NCBI RefSeq assembly: GCF_030272615.1
Contig: NC_081414.1
Coordinates: 912,025,009 to 912,089,008 of the forward strand
Direction of reading: 5' to 3'
DNA length: 64,000 nucleotides
From: Cryptomeria japonica
Taxonomy: Eukaryota > Streptophyta > Pinopsida > Cupressales > Cupressaceae
The notes below the pieces were generated by a model. The model ran no database searches and was not told the DNA's origin. It saw only the letters and a program-made list of their open reading frames with translations. Shown in pieces: positions 1-13,200 of this stretch. Positions within the stretch are counted from its first letter, which is position 1, and every line of letters begins with the position of its first letter. A program made the translations under genes and the position numbers.

Positions 1-1564
1 ATAGTGGCAATCCCCTTCTCAACATTTTTTCTCTCCATGGTTTCCTCCATTTCCGATGCATCTTTAATCAATTTTTCTGAGCAACCCTAACAAGCTCAGA
101 ACCAATTATTCAAAACAGGCTATTTTGCTATCAAAAAGCTGTTGCCAAGTTCTTGTCACTCTTTTCCACAGGCCATTACAAAAATGTATTTTGTATTTCG
201 TTCTAGCAACATCTTTTGAGTTGCTTAAAAAAGGTTTTGTTTGGAAGTAGAAATATGCCTAGATTTCGAGTTTAGATACACTTTTTAAGCTAACATAGGA
301 CGTGAAGATGCCGTTACTGCCATTAAATTGATAATGAAGGTAAATACTAAATTTTTCCTGTTTAGGATTTTTCCTTACATATGAAACTTTGATTGCCTCA
401 AAATAACAGAAGCGCATTCCTTTCAGATTTCTAGAGTGGTTTTGTTAATACAGACAGTGGCATGATGAAGGTTAGTTCTGAGTTTTCTGCATGCACACAG
501 AGAAACATTACTGCAGCCTAACGTGCATCAACCTTTAAATTCACTTCCACTTACAATAGCTCCCATCTTTAAATGAGTAATAGTTAATACAGATTTGTTA
601 TGTTCTCCATAACAAAAGGGAGCTCCTTTTTATGCACCCTGATAATCCTAAGAGGACAAGGCACCCATTTGTATACACCCAAATATTTGTAGCTCATCTT
701 TGTCCTATTTAAGGCTAATCTCATGTAAATGGTCTTTTACTACCATACCTATCTTTAGAGGAATATAGCCATAGGTATAGTACACCAAAAGATATCATAT
801 TTTTTCATTCTTCCACTTAAAAAATAATTATATTATTATATTGTAATTAATATTAAATTATTATTATTATATTATCATATTGTAATTAATATTAAATTAT
901 TATTAAGATATGATTATATTATTATGTTTTAAATATATTCTTATTTTTATATTTTTATATTTGATATTTCCATTAAACTCTTTACAAAATTAAAAAGACT
1001 CAGTACCATATTATTATTAAATTATTATATTTATATATTTCTATTAAACTCTTGACTAAAGAAAAAAATCTATTAAGACTACTACAAAGTTAACTGATTG
1101 TATGATGGAGATAGATAGAATTGATTGATCATTAAATTCTAAGCGAGTGGTAGTTGAGAGGTGGAAGTAAAGATATAATTAGCATTAAATAATTAAAAAT
1201 TTAATTGAGCACATGAAAGGAGAAAATAAATAAAATGTTTTTTCCCACTTTTCATGCACAAACACGTCAACTTTAATGCTTCTAGTTTTTATTGACAAAC
1301 GTTTTTGCATCTATTATGTGATTGAAATATGCCTTCGGTGTAAAAATCCGTCTGGACAGATTTTAATTAAAGCTTCCATAAGTCATAGCTCTTTATTACT
1401 CAATCATTTAGACATCTTCTGATCCAATATCTTAAAAAAGCATTTTATCCGAATATCAGTCATCCCTATAGTGATGTGGAGTTTCTTATTCAAAGGAGAT
1501 ACAAGGTTGGGTACTCTTCCTGCACTTCACCACACATTGATTTGCTTGCTTCAGAAAGATGCAT

Positions 1565-1773
1565 TGTAATGTCCCCTCATGGGTCCAGGCATGCTTTAAC
1601 CATAATTAATCAATTTCAATAGACTTGTGACTCAAACTGAATATATTAGGAAACAATTCCACCTTAACATGCATCAAATCAGTGATAGTCCGCAGTTCAA
1701 TCAATTAAATATTAATAAATAAATTGTTCATCTCTCAAACATCCATAGTTCTTAATGTAAGTATCAAACCAAA
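1565..1773 (+). repeat. LTR-like fragment beginning TGTAATGTCCCCT
   Basis: The block starts with TGTAATGTCCCCT, the same 13 bases that open the LTR-like block at 1774. It runs into that second block without an internal end. It may be the left part of an older LTR into which the 1774-3060 block inserted. The continuation would then lie after 3060, where a TATA-like stretch (about 3081-3089) is visible. No target duplication could be confirmed. Confidence 0.3.
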
Positions 1774-3060
1774 TGTAATGTCCCCTACTAGGAACATCCC
1801 CTTTCCCAACTTCTTAAACACGGGCAGTTGTAACAGAAAAACATATTCTTCTTCCTAATATTAACTTAAGAATTCTTCTGATTTATATTCTAATATTTAT
1901 TTGTCTGACCAAACATTATTTTATATATTTATATATTATTATTATTATTATATTCCTCTGCAGAACATTTCTCAGTCAATGTTATAATAATAATAACTAT
2001 TATACTATTATCAGTATTTATTTATTTATTTATTTATTATAATTATTATATTATTATCAGTATTTATTTATTTGTTTATTATTATTTATTAATATTTTAT
2101 TACATCAGGCTTCTTATATTAAACATACCAATTAAGTGCATCCCACACATTGCTGAAGCGATACCCCCACACATATTACGGTGAGCAGGGATGTTACTGC
2201 CTGTAACTTTCTGACAGTTTCTGATTCTGTCAGCACTTTATCCTTGCTGTCCTCCCTTGTCTTATTCCCCAAAGTCTGCTCCAGAAAAATAACCCCAAGA
2301 ACAAAGGTGTTATTGATTGTCCTCCTTTTATGAGCACAGTCTATAATCATTTCCCATCTATTCGATGATTGCAAATGATATCCTCCTCTGATCTGGACAA
2401 TCTTGTATCTTCCCGTCCTCTTCTCCCCTTATGCAAATGGAATTGAGACGTATTTTATACATCTGCGTGCCCCTTTGGAGAGACGTGGGAACCCCTCACC
2501 TAATCGTGCCTCTTCTCTTTGAAGAATCGTGTAATACAATTTGTTGGTAATAATATCGCTTATTGATTAATACGATCTTCACCAAGATCGCATCCCTCCA
2601 CACACACAATTCTTGCCCTTAATAATGATTTATGTTCTAAATAAATGGTTCATCGAGTAACGTGAAAGCCCAATAACTTATTCATGAAGTGGACTGCCCA
2701 TTAAGGAAGTCTCCAATTAAAGAAGTCGCTGCTTCCTATCTCTTCACAAATTAATGCAGTATAGCATCAGTTATATAAATTATATATATTTGTTATTTTA
2801 AATATTTATAAATTGTGTTACAATTAAAAATATGTAAATTATGTTTATAATTTATAATATACATAAATTATGTTTGTAATATAATATTAATTTACTCTCA
2901 TTTGAATATTTCAAGAATATCATAAGTAATAAATATTATTAAATAATAATATTTAATAAATAAATAAATTTCAAATAATTATTTGTTGGTAATTATATTA
3001 ATTAATAATAATAATTGTTTCATTTATGCTATATATAACGATCAAGGAGGGGACATGACA
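1774..3060 (+). mobile_element. Solo-LTR-like block (TGTAATGTCCCCT ... AGGGGACATGACA)
   Basis: The ends are short imperfect inverted repeats: TGTAATGTCCCCT at the left and AGGGGACATGACA at the right, with TG/CA termini as in LTRs. Nothing inside is coding and much of it is AT-rich. No second copy or internal domain is present, so a solo LTR is the simplest reading. The 5-bp flanks (CCAAA and TGTAT) do not match. An 8-bp word CAAACCAA occurs just outside the left end (1765-1772) and 9 bp past the right end (3069-3076), so the exact boundaries are uncertain. Confidence 0.45.
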
Positions 3061-4182
3061 TGTATTTACAAACCAAGAGCTATATAAACCACTATGTTAC
3101 TGGATTCTACTATTTAAGCCCCTATTGCTCAACACATATCTAAAAAACACCAAAAATATTTCTAAAAGACTGAAAAATTAAGTTCAGGGCAGGAAACTCG
3201 CACACAAAAATCTTTTACCATCTTGAATGCACGTTGTGAATGCTATTAGAATAAGGGAATAGGAGTTTGTCCTACAATCACAAGTGAGTTGAAATGCTTC
3301 CCCTGTTCCAATCTAGCACAACATCTTGCACCTGTCAACAACCTACATGGATAGTGAGAAGAAACTTGCTAAAGATAGAACCCTAGTGAATGGATACTAG
3401 GCATTGACTGCTCAAATGCTGCAGGATATCTCAACCATCAAATTTTCTTTGATAGAGGGCTGGGCTAGCTTATGGACTTGCTAATATTATATTTCAAGGT
3501 AGAAATTTTATTATTTTATTCTCATTCACTAGAAGTAAATTTGTGTTGTGAGACTTACCTCTGTCTTGGTCTAATGGTCTCCAGAGCTATTAAGATTTAT
3601 AGATTATATATTATTATTATATGATATATCATAAGTAGTATAGATATCTTAAAATTCTATATAAAAAATTTCAGAAGTATCAATATGGAGTAGCTATATT
3701 TATTAAGAGTAATTTTATTTTGCTTTAAAATTATTTAAAACTTATTTTGTTTTATTTACATTGTTTAATTTATTTTTATTCTTATTTAAGAGCCGTATAT
3801 GTTAAGATTTATTTTAAAATTAGTTTATTTACTTAAGAGCCATTTTATTTTACCCTATTTTAATTTGAAGAGCTACTTTATTTACTTATACTTATTTTAT
3901 TATACTTTAGAACTATTTAAGAATTTTGTTGGTACTTACTAAGAGTTTTTTTTTAATTTACTTACGAGATATTTTATAGCTTTAGTTTTTTGTTTTTTTT
4001 TAGTTGGCTCTATAATAGTTTTTTGTCAATACGCTCACCCCATTACACTCTCAGCATAGCTATTATTATAATTATAATTATATTAATTATATTTTGTGTA
4101 ATGTAATGTTTACATAAATATACGTAGATATATATACACACACACACATACATATATGTAGATGTATACATATATACATATG

Positions 4183-4574
4183 TGCTAAGTCACAATACGG
4201 CAATTTTCATGGATGAGGTTCGAATTTAATCGAATTTCAAACTTCTATAAAAAAAATCGAATTTAATCGAATTTCCTCTATAAAGCACTGCTATCCGCCT
4301 CTAAACACAACTCAGCTGGTCGTGGGTATTCTTTGTATATGTTTTGTATCTATTGGGTCACGGGTGTCTGCAACTGCTGGGTCACCCTTGGATTTTCTCC
4401 AACAAGGGTCGCTATTCTGATAATTTATTAGAAGTATACATATATTTAAAAATAAACAAAATTATAGAAGGCGAATTTTATCCGAATTTTTTTTCGAATT
4501 TTTCCCTTGTCGAATTTCATCCGAATTTCATGGCTGTCGAATTCGAATTCGAATTTGAACCTTGTGACTTAGCA
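4183..4574. mobile_element. MITE-like inverted-repeat element, 392 bp
   Basis: TGCTAAGTCACAA at 4183-4195 is repeated exactly in inverted orientation as TTGTGACTTAGCA at 4562-4574. Between these 13-bp termini there is no transposase, only many copies of a TCGAATT-type word, several in tandem near the right end. If the termini start one base further in, the 8 bp outside them (ACATATGT and ATATATGT) match at 7 of 8 positions, which would fit a hAT-type duplication. The flanks are TA-rich, so this is weak evidence. Superfamily not assigned. Confidence 0.6.
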
Positions 4575-7500
4575 TATATGTAGATGTATACGTATATTAT
4601 ATATATTTCAGTTCATTGAAGACATATAACGCCTTTTTCTGAAGATGTCCATGGAGATTTTTGTTCTTTGGAGACCATATTTCAACTTCTCAAGAAAAAT
4701 ATTCCCTTCCACAATATTTTCCTATGGTTTCAAAACATTTTTAGTAGAACAGGTGCCTTTCACAGTATTGGCAAAGTACTCTTTCTTACAAGGTATAATT
4801 TTCCCTGATTGAATTGAAGATGTATTTTCCATGCTTGAAACATGGCATTAGTACTTCACCTGTAGTCTTCTGCATAGTGCAAAGTTCAATTTTATCTAGG
4901 CAAATTCTTCAACAATTCAAAATTAAATATTTAGCAGAAGGGCCAAAGATCTATTTAAACACCCACTAATGAAACCTGGGAAGTAGAATGCAAATTTTAT
5001 GGGAAACTTCAGTCTGTAATTCTTAATCAAGCTTCCTTCTGTTTCTGCGTGTCACCAACTTTCCCTGTTTAATAAAGCAAATTCAATCCTAGTTTTGATA
5101 AGGAACTGTTCCAACTTGAAGATCGCATACTATACTAAGGACGCTTTATTAGCCTATAGCTTGAGGTTTCTCTGACCACGTTGGGTCAGCAGCAAGAAAA
5201 TGTGAATTGCTTTAATGTATTTATTTTCAGATGATTGATTCATTAGATGATTATATGTGTTCTTAAATTACAAACATATGTATAGCAGAAAAGACTAATT
5301 TGAGCTCTGATTCATCACATAATACTGATTTGATATTATTTTCCTCTTAAAAAATTTGTAGAAGTCCAAAGATAATGTCAGCAAAATATTGTAACGCATC
5401 TGTCTATTTTAAAATTTAAGTCAAGTTTAACAAAAATATTCCATGTTTGGACTACACACACCTCTGAACTTCCAGCATATTGTGGTGGCAAATTCCATAC
5501 CTTGAATATACAAAAATTTCTTCTAGGTTATTCTAGCTGTAGCTATTGTGATCTCCCACAAACAGGAAGCCACAAGGAGGTAGGACTCGTAATCCTCTTC
5601 TGTATGCACAGAGAAGACATGTGCCTAGTGTTTTCACAAAAGGCCTAAGTTAAGCAGTTGTTAACTATTGCGTGCTATGTTTTTAATCATTTCTAGCCAG
5701 ACAAAGAAAGGAGAGAATTTGATCGAGGCTCTTAGCATGTAACTGTGGTTGTTGACCACCATATGGTGCATTGACAATTTATTTTTGAGCTGGTGATGTT
5801 CAAAGCTCAAATGCTATCCCACACGTATTAGCATGCTCAAGTTCAGGGTTCAGATGTGAAAAAAAATTCTATGAAGGAGTGCAGGTTAGTTGCTAAACCC
5901 TAAAAAATCCTATAGTAACCTAGGTATCATACCTAAATTAACCTAATTGCAATAGGAATTACCCCATCCCTACAAACAGTCCCAACTCTGTGTTCCCAGC
6001 AAGTGGATTTCCTCTACCCAACTGGAGGCAACTCAAATGCAACTTGGGGCTTCAGGGACAAGGGTTTATGACCAGCCCAACTGTGCCACGTTTCCCTTCA
6101 CTTGTCGTACAAGAGAGCCTGTCAATATAAAGCGAAATGCTGCACATAGGAGATTCACCACAAGCACAAAGATGGATCATTAGATCATTCATATGCTATT
6201 CATTATTCTCCAGTATTCATCCTTTTCCAAGAATTTTGTTGGAAGTATCTTAATGATTAACTAGGCAACATGGAACATGAGTATAAGCCTTTCCTTACTC
6301 CGTTTCCAAAAGTCTTAGCTTTTTAATATTTTAGTTCCCTGCATTCACAAAGTTGTCATGCCATTGTCATTTAATGACAAGTTGAATGATTTTTTCAAGT
6401 CAATCCTAGAAATTTTTGTTTCACATTTGCAAGGGTGACCTTAGAGATTTAAAGTTCAACCATATGGCATGCATTTGTTCCAACCATGAAATTTAGTATT
6501 GCCTAAAGGCTGTGCGACTGCTACTTGATTTAGAAGGCTCATTAGAAAATCTTCTAAAAAACCCATCCTTTTGCCTAAAAATTCGTTTTGACATCTCAAA
6601 AACCTCATTCCTTTAACTTCATCTCCACAAGCTCGCTTCAACAGGTTCGATGTGTCATTTCATAGAGCTCTTTATTTAGATGCGATGATCTAGATGATAA
6701 GTTATGTTCATTATTTTGACTCCCAAAAACTTTTTCTAACAGGGTCTAACTCTAAAACCTATTATCAGAACATTTTCCTTCCCAGAAGCTTCTCGGCAAC
6801 CCAAAGAGTTTCCCAAAATATTGGAAATGTCTGTACCAATTGCATATTATTTTGCTGGTTTTCAGTCAAAAACAGAGCTTCAAAAGTTTCTAGTAGTTTC
6901 TAATCTTTTCCAAAGTGTTTCCTAAAATTTTAAACACCCTTTCCAACTGTTTTTAAAATTCTACGCCATTGCCAGTACTCTTTAATGCTGATTCCCCTTT
7001 TACTGCCATTTCCTTGAAAAGTCAGTCTCAGAGTTTCTGATGCTGCCTAACATAGCCTTGCCCACTTCCAATCTTATCATTTCCAAAGTTTCCAAGTATC
7101 CATTTGTGCTCCTTGACACAACAAAGGTACTTTTCCCTTCTTACAAAGAGCCGCAACTTAATGCCTTGATCCAGATCATGAAATTCTTTATGATAAAGCT
7201 AAACCAAGATTACCAACAGGGACATGATTCACTGGTGACTCTACGTAAAGTTTCATATTAGTTGCAAGGGCTCCATTCTAGCTGGGTTGTAATCTACCAA
7301 ATGACATGCGACTGAAAAACAGAGATCCGTGCCCAGTCTTCAGCATATTTTGGGTAACAGATCCACATACCCCACTGAAACCTGCCAAATTTTAGGTATT
7401 TCAAGATGCTTCAGGCAACTGCCGAAGATCAACGGACTACAATTCATTGCTGAAACTGCCTTAACTCTATGCAACCCACCAGGACTCCGTGCCAATAGAA

Positions 7501-8110
7501 TACTAAACCCCACATACAGATACAATTCCTAAACAGTTTTTAGCATGATAGTTGCCCCTCGGACCTTGGCATCCAAGCCGAAAGGCGCCACAACTCTTTA
7601 CTACCAGGAAAGCTTTCAAGGGAAACAAATCACCGAAGACCTTGCTTGACGCAGCAAGAAAGTAGGTTTAGTCGACAATATTTTACACCTAGCAGGTTAT
7701 CCAAGAATATCTAAGGTGGTTTAAGGATTCGTGGTTTATGCTCTCTCGTGCACAAAACAATGTACAATTTCCTCACCAATAACGCATTGCTCTCCCAGCA
7801 ACATCGTCTCATGTAGACCACTAGTTCGAAAGCCAGGTCGACTCCCCTCCCATTCGCCAATTACTTCAATATTGACTAAAGTTAAAATTTATCTTCTCGT
7901 CGTATAATTCAGCATAAAATGAGTGCTAGATCTGGTTTCACGGTACGATCTAATTCTTAATTTCTTATTTTATCACGGACCTAAGCAAAAAACAATAAAT
8001 CAATTTGACGTGCAACCAAAGCCTGGCACGATCGAGAAACCATCCCGTCTTCCAGGAAACAAAGAAGTAGGAACTTTTGAGATCTTAAACAGTAAGGTTA
8101 AAATACTTAC

Positions 8111-8296
8111 AAATTCAACGAATGCCTGGTTATGGTTGGCTCCCACGTTGCATTTAGTGTTGACAATTTTGCCAAAGGGTTTACAAAGCTCTACGAGCTC
8201 CTCTTCCGTGCATTCCCACGGCAGATTTCTGAGATGCAAAACCTTCGACGGAGGCTGCGTGTAGCGAAACTGAGGCTGACCCGCTGAAGACGCCAT
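8111..8296 (-). CDS. Polypyrimidine tract-binding protein-like RRM protein, first coding exon
   Basis: Starting at the ATG at 8296, the exon encodes 62 codons. A short serine- and glutamine-containing N-terminus is followed by the first half of an RNA recognition motif, including VLHLRNLPWECTEEEL (RNP2-like), FGKIVNTK and QAFVEF (RNP1-like). This resembles the N-terminus of plant PTB homologue 3-type proteins, which bind pyrimidine tracts in pre-mRNA and control alternative splicing in the nucleus. The frame leaves homology right after QAFVEF, exactly where the minus strand reads GTAAGTATTT, so I end the exon at 8111. The remaining RRMs are not in the window. The ATG context, the conserved start and the lack of stops suggest an intact gene rather than a retrocopy. 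The family match comes from memory of plant PTB proteins, not from a search. Confidence 0.8.
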
Positions 8297-8740
8297 TCAA
8301 TTTATACTAGACAGGTTCACTTCTGCTGCATAAAACTGTGCAGACAATTCGCAGAGAGATTCGAACCCTAAACGACCATAGCACAAAAACAAACCCTTTT
8401 CTTCTGAAAACCTCTTCTAATGCGTGTTTGTGCTCAGAAGAGGTATTTCCCACTGCAGAACACAAGTACAAAGACGGCGAGTTTAAATACGTGGAAGCGT
8501 ATGTAAGCCGTAGGTTTATGCCGTCTGTATTTGAAGTGAGGCTCTGGAAGCTGCGGCTAGAGAAGCGAAGAGCAGATATGTTCGTGAAAGGGTCTGAAAC
8601 TTTATTTTTATTTTATCTTCGTTTACGTCGTAGGGCAACTTATTTTTGGATTTTAAAGTGCGTGGCAGGATAAAAGGTTCTTAGCCGACGGTGAGATCAA
8701 ATTTTATTGCTGCTCCTCCTCTTCTAAGGATGGAAATAGT
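8297..8740 (-). promoter_or_regulatory. 5' UTR/promoter region of the PTB-like gene
   Basis: This 444-bp gap lies between the PTB start codon and the inverted-repeat element at 8741. It is less AT-rich than the surroundings, as expected of a gene start. A plus-strand open frame (8338-8673) shows no domain and is probably chance. No TATA box or transcription start could be fixed by eye. Confidence 0.4.
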
Positions 8741-9204
8741 TAGGGGAAAGGACTCACTAGTTGTGCACCCTAACTTCGCGCTCCTCAAAATCGTACTTGG
8801 AAATTTTAAATCACTCCGATGTTTTTACAACAGCTTACTTGGCAAGTCCCCTACTTATAACTAAGGTTTCAGGGTCACATCATCAAATATGATGCCACAT
8901 CAGCATGCTTTTTGCTAAGGTGTCCAAAACAGCCCCAAAAAAAAGTGAGACCAATAGGCGTGCAAAAGAGACCCCAATAGTTGTGCAGCTGACATGGCAT
9001 CACTTGATTGGTTACTTTTTACAATATTAGTACATTTCTTAACAACTATTGGTACATTCCTAACAATTGTTGGTACATTTCCTAACAAAAATTGATATTT
9101 TTTGATTCAAACAATAGGTTTTATTTGTTCAATTTTTGGAACAAAAGGTATCAACAACCCTCACAACAATTGGTACATGCTCAACTACTGGGTCCCTTCC
9201 CCTA
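8741..9204. mobile_element. MITE-like element with about 28-bp terminal inverted repeats, 464 bp
   Basis: The left end reads TAGGGGAAAGGACTCACTAG then TTGTGCA. The right end (9178-9204) is its reverse complement with about four mismatches. There is no transposase frame. Inside are several copies of a TTGGTACATT-like word (about 9023-9175). A TA occurs at both outer edges, so a 2-bp TA duplication is possible but not proven. The element sits about 440 bp upstream of the PTB-like start codon and could affect its promoter. Confidence 0.6.
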
Positions 9205-9359
9205 GTACCCGTAACAATCTTCTTAGGTGAGGTTTTGGATCATCTTAACATATGTAAATGAGAAAAATGTGTAATCCCTTTAAGTGTTTTTCATTTATGA
9301 TTTTAGTACGTATGTGATTTGGTTTTTATGATGTATATGTTAATTTTGTTGGGTGAATA

Positions 9360-10267
9360 TTTTGTCTCCAGCGTATTGATGACAAAATATATAATTCACA
9401 TAACGCTATGCTGAAAAATTAATCTCTCCTCTCATCAAGGGGAGGTTCCTTATGAAATTTCTCTTCTAATTAATAAAAATTAATCTCTCCTCTCATCAAG
9501 GGGAGGGCATATAACTCTCTTTTTTCAGAGTTTATGTATTCTCCCTTCACTTGGTTACAATTTCTCTACCTCTTCAGATACTCAAAGAAAATAACTATTA
9601 ATCTAACAAACTACACCAAGAGCTACTATTAAGCAGCACAAAGTCTCCTTGAAGGAAACACTAATTCAAACTGATCATTACAAATTAAACAATTAGAAAT
9701 TTAGCTTGTAGCTCAAAGTCTTCAAGTATAGATTTCTAATCCATTAACTACAAATAATTGCAGTAATACAAAGCTTACCACAAGTTACTTAATTTATCAG
9801 AAGATTTCTCAAATATGATAATAGCACAAAGTCTATTTGCAAGATTTGAGAGCTCTTTAACCACATAACAATATCTTAAAGATCAAAGAAGTAAAGATAA
9901 TATATATTCAATGGACATAGGAACATTAAATTATATAAACAATTTTCTTGGTACAACACAAAGTTTGTGATCAACAAAACTGTTTTCTTTATTTGTTTGA
10001 TAGAATTTTCACCACAAAAGCCCAAAGTCTTATTTGGGATAAAAAATTTGCAGAGTTTTGCTAAGCATGAAAAAGATAAAATATTTACAAAAGAGGTCCT
10101 CTTTATATAGGAAAATAAGTTGAGAAAAAGGTGGGCACAGTTGGCTTATTCAACTACACAGTCCCATTTTACTACAACTACAATATAAAGAAAATGTGCA
10201 GCTGCATAAAAATTAACAACATCTATCGGTGCAACTGCATGAAGAAAAGGTGCCAAAAGGGGGTACT
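9360..10267 (-). repeat. LTR-like region downstream of the broken ORF, with TATA box and 32-bp repeats
   Basis: On the minus strand this block follows the unrecognised ORF and contains a good TATA box, CTATATAAAG (10101-10111). Two exact 32-bp copies of a segment that includes CTCTCCTCTCATCAAGGGGA lie at 9414-9445 and 9475-9506. Words like CACAAAGTCT recur through 9640-10040. The arrangement fits a 3' LTR of a minus-strand element. I could not find the matching 5' LTR, a clear polypurine tract or a target duplication. Confidence 0.35.
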
Positions 10268-13200
10268 TCATTCTTGATTTTCTTCTTCATTGGATTTCTG
10301 GAAATCTTCGAATTTAGCAAGGATGTCTTTCATCTCTGCTTCGTTTGGCATTGAGGTAGAACTTGTGATGATTTGGATGCGGGAAATTGCATCTTGAATC
10401 TTCACCTGTTTCTTTTTAACATCCTTCAGCATAGATGCGAGGACTTCAAAATTGACTTGGATTTCTAACAGTTTATCAAATGTATCAATTGAGAAATCTT
10501 GTCCCGTGCATTGATCCATCAAGGAAAGGAATTCTTGCATGACAACTTCAGCAGTGACGAGATTTTGATCGCCATCATATAAATAGCAAGGGAGATCACC
10601 AACTTTGGCAAAAATGAGGTCAGCCTCGTCATCACCTTCTTTCTTCTCCCGGTCCAGCTCCGCAATCATTAACTTCATTGTCTCTTGCTTATGAGACAAT
10701 AAAGACAAGATCTGGATGTACTTCTCCCTCGTGGGAATTACCTTATTCTCAACCAGGACATCTATCTTGAAGTCCTCCATTTTGCTCCACAAGGTAGTAC
10801 TTTTCACAACTTCCTCAATCTCTTATGATAAAGAGGTTTTGAGTCCTTGCATCTAACTCTGGACTACTTCATAATCTGACAATAGTCCCACTGTTGAACT
10901 CAGAAGATGAGAGCCTTCTGATCTTAGCCGTGAAATCCACTCATCCATCACTCGACCTTTAGCTCCCACCTGTTCAATCTTCTTGAGGGCTTCGGTATCT
11001 ATTGAGGATCCTATGGGTTCAACCTCTTGAGAAGATTGTGTTACCTTTAGAAGAACGTTGGTCAGTTGTTCACACTTCTGCTTCAAGATATTTTTCTCAT
11101 CCCTCTCCTGATCTAATCTTCTCAACAAAGAATTAAAGGTTGTCTGTGAATCCAATTTCACACTCTCGTGTGTTTCCACCCCGAGCTCTACGACCTACAT
11201 GGTATAATCTTCAGATCGTATATTGCCTTTGTCCTTGTCTGACGATGGTACCATAACTTTAGCATATTTTCTCTTGGAAGTCGGGTCTACTACCACCCGA
11301 GATACCATCTTTGGCTTTTTTGTTCCCTTAGGCTTTGGAGGAACCAAAAGTTCAAAGTCAAACTCGTCTAGAGAGATCACCTGTTTTTTCCTTTTAGGGG
11401 CCACTACTTCCATCTAAGAGGGTAGTTCTGGATTGGCTGATGGAGTAGTAGCTCCTTGTTGATTTTGAGTTGAAGCTTTGGGAGTAGGTTGACTAGAGCT
11501 TGGAGCAGTTGTGAGTGTTACTGATGGTGTCGATATTGAGGTATCTAGTGGAACATTTGTTGTTGCTACCTCTTCAGTTACAAATGGGAGAGTTGAGGGT
11601 GCCGTGAATATAACTTCAGCACTTACCAATTGAGAATTGTGGTGGTGGTGGTGGTAGTGATGGGTAAGTCTACTGAAACCTGTTCTGCAAGTGCATCTTC
11701 CAAGGTTTCATTAAAATCAATCATTATGGATTCAAAAGTAGATGAAGGGATATCATCTAAATTAGAGAAGTTGGTTATTGTGAAAAACTGACCAACAGTC
11801 TCTGATTGTGTCATGCCCATACTTAGATCTCCATCTTCTTGAAAATCCTCATCCTCTTGGTCAGAGTCAGAGTCAGAGTCAGAGTCAATAGAGTGGACGA
11901 TTACTCGTGAGGTAATCAGGGCATCAACTTCAGCTAGGTGTGATACTTCTTCTGCCTGTACTTCCTCTTGTTGAGGAATTTCACCTTCTTCAACCTCCTT
12001 TCCTTTTCCAACTCCACTAGCAGGCAGTTGTTATGGCTCTTTCGCCACTGCTTCCTGTGATGCGGATGATGATTCACCCTTCTTCGACCCTTTAACTATA
12101 AATTTAATTTTGGGTCCTTTACCCTTCTATTGTACCATAGGAGTTGAGGATAGTGCTTGTGAGCCTGCCCTGCTCTTTGTTCTTGTTTCAGCTGTAGTTG
12201 TCTTGCCCAATGGGCCATCATTGTTGTCATCATCTCCTGAACTAGCAGGAAGTTGTTTCATCCTGAGATTCTTTTTTAGCAACCAAGCATTGGTGTTTGC
12301 TAAGATAGGAGAGATCCTCTAAGTAATAGATTTGCTTTATTTCTTTGACCATTGCACAAGTGGAAGTGGAGAGTCAACAATCTTCTTCTCATAATAAACA
12401 GGGTCCATTATGTCATTTGTGTCTTCCATGGTCATTGGGATCTTAGCTAAATCCAAATTTTTAATTTGTTCCAGAGTAAGGCGGCTGAAATCCATCCTTC
12501 TTATATCCTCCTCATTCCGACAATCTGCCCAAACATCCTCAAACCTATAAACATGAGTATAAGTTCTTTTGAGTTTGTTCTTTATACTACGAAAGTCAAA
12601 ATTGGTTCGGGCCTTGAATCTTGTCATGGTATTCCATTGCATTTCTTCCTCCATATTTTTGGCCTCAGGATTGGTTAGCACTGAGTACCTGTCGATTGAT
12701 TCTAGGAATTTCAACCCAGTCTTATGTGCTTGTGATTATTTCTCATGCACACTAATCAGTTGTCTGCACAACTCCATGAGGACGATTTTGTCTGAAGGGA
12801 ACCTTGGAAGAATGAAGGGCTCGCTTGAGAAACATCCAATTCGGATGTAGGTGAATGTGGGAAACTGCAGAAATACACACCCAATGAGATACCCTGTTGT
12901 AAGTGACCTTTGATATTCTCCTCTTCTACAGGCCTTTATCAAAAATGCACTTCCATACAGCGAAGAAGGCGTCATTAACCCTTCTATAGTGGTTACCTTG
13001 ATTCTTGATGGTAAGCTAATCATAATACTCCTAGACGGGCACCAATCTTCTGTCACCCTTGGTAGACAAGCCTGGATATTGCCTCATTGAAGCAGCTGCG
13101 TAAACTAGGTACGAGGTCATGTAAAACTTCAGTGTCACCTTGACCTCCTTCAATTGAGCACAAAGCGCATCACTAATCTTCTCTCCCCAATTGATTCTCA

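Larger units (their letters stand above)
1..8110 (-). other. Probable first intron of the PTB-like gene (non-coding, AT-rich)
   Basis: The PTB-like exon at 8111-8296 ends in a canonical donor at 8110, so this interval should be the start of its first intron on the minus strand. I searched for minus-strand codons of the next part of the RRM and did not find them, so the intron may exceed 8 kb, which is common in conifers. The interval holds AT-rich low-complexity DNA (about 790-1080, 1920-2110, 2770-3030, 3600-4130), a 26-bp direct repeat (841-866 and 880-905), a solo-LTR-like block and a small inverted-repeat element, listed separately. Small open frames at 6456-7530 show no family features. 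Alternative: the PTB exon is an isolated gene fragment and this is intergenic. Confidence 0.45.

Noticed and set aside
1774-3060. hAT transposon reading based on the 8-bp CAAACCAA flanks
   Set aside because: The right copy is 9 bp away from the terminal repeat, and the TG/CA ends fit an LTR better.
8338-8673. Plus-strand ORF upstream of the PTB exon
   Set aside because: No domain, and it overlaps the expected promoter/5' UTR; probably chance.
12110-12850. Plus-strand ORFs opposite the unrecognised long ORF
   Set aside because: The minus-strand frame has coherent composition and continuity; these are shadows.
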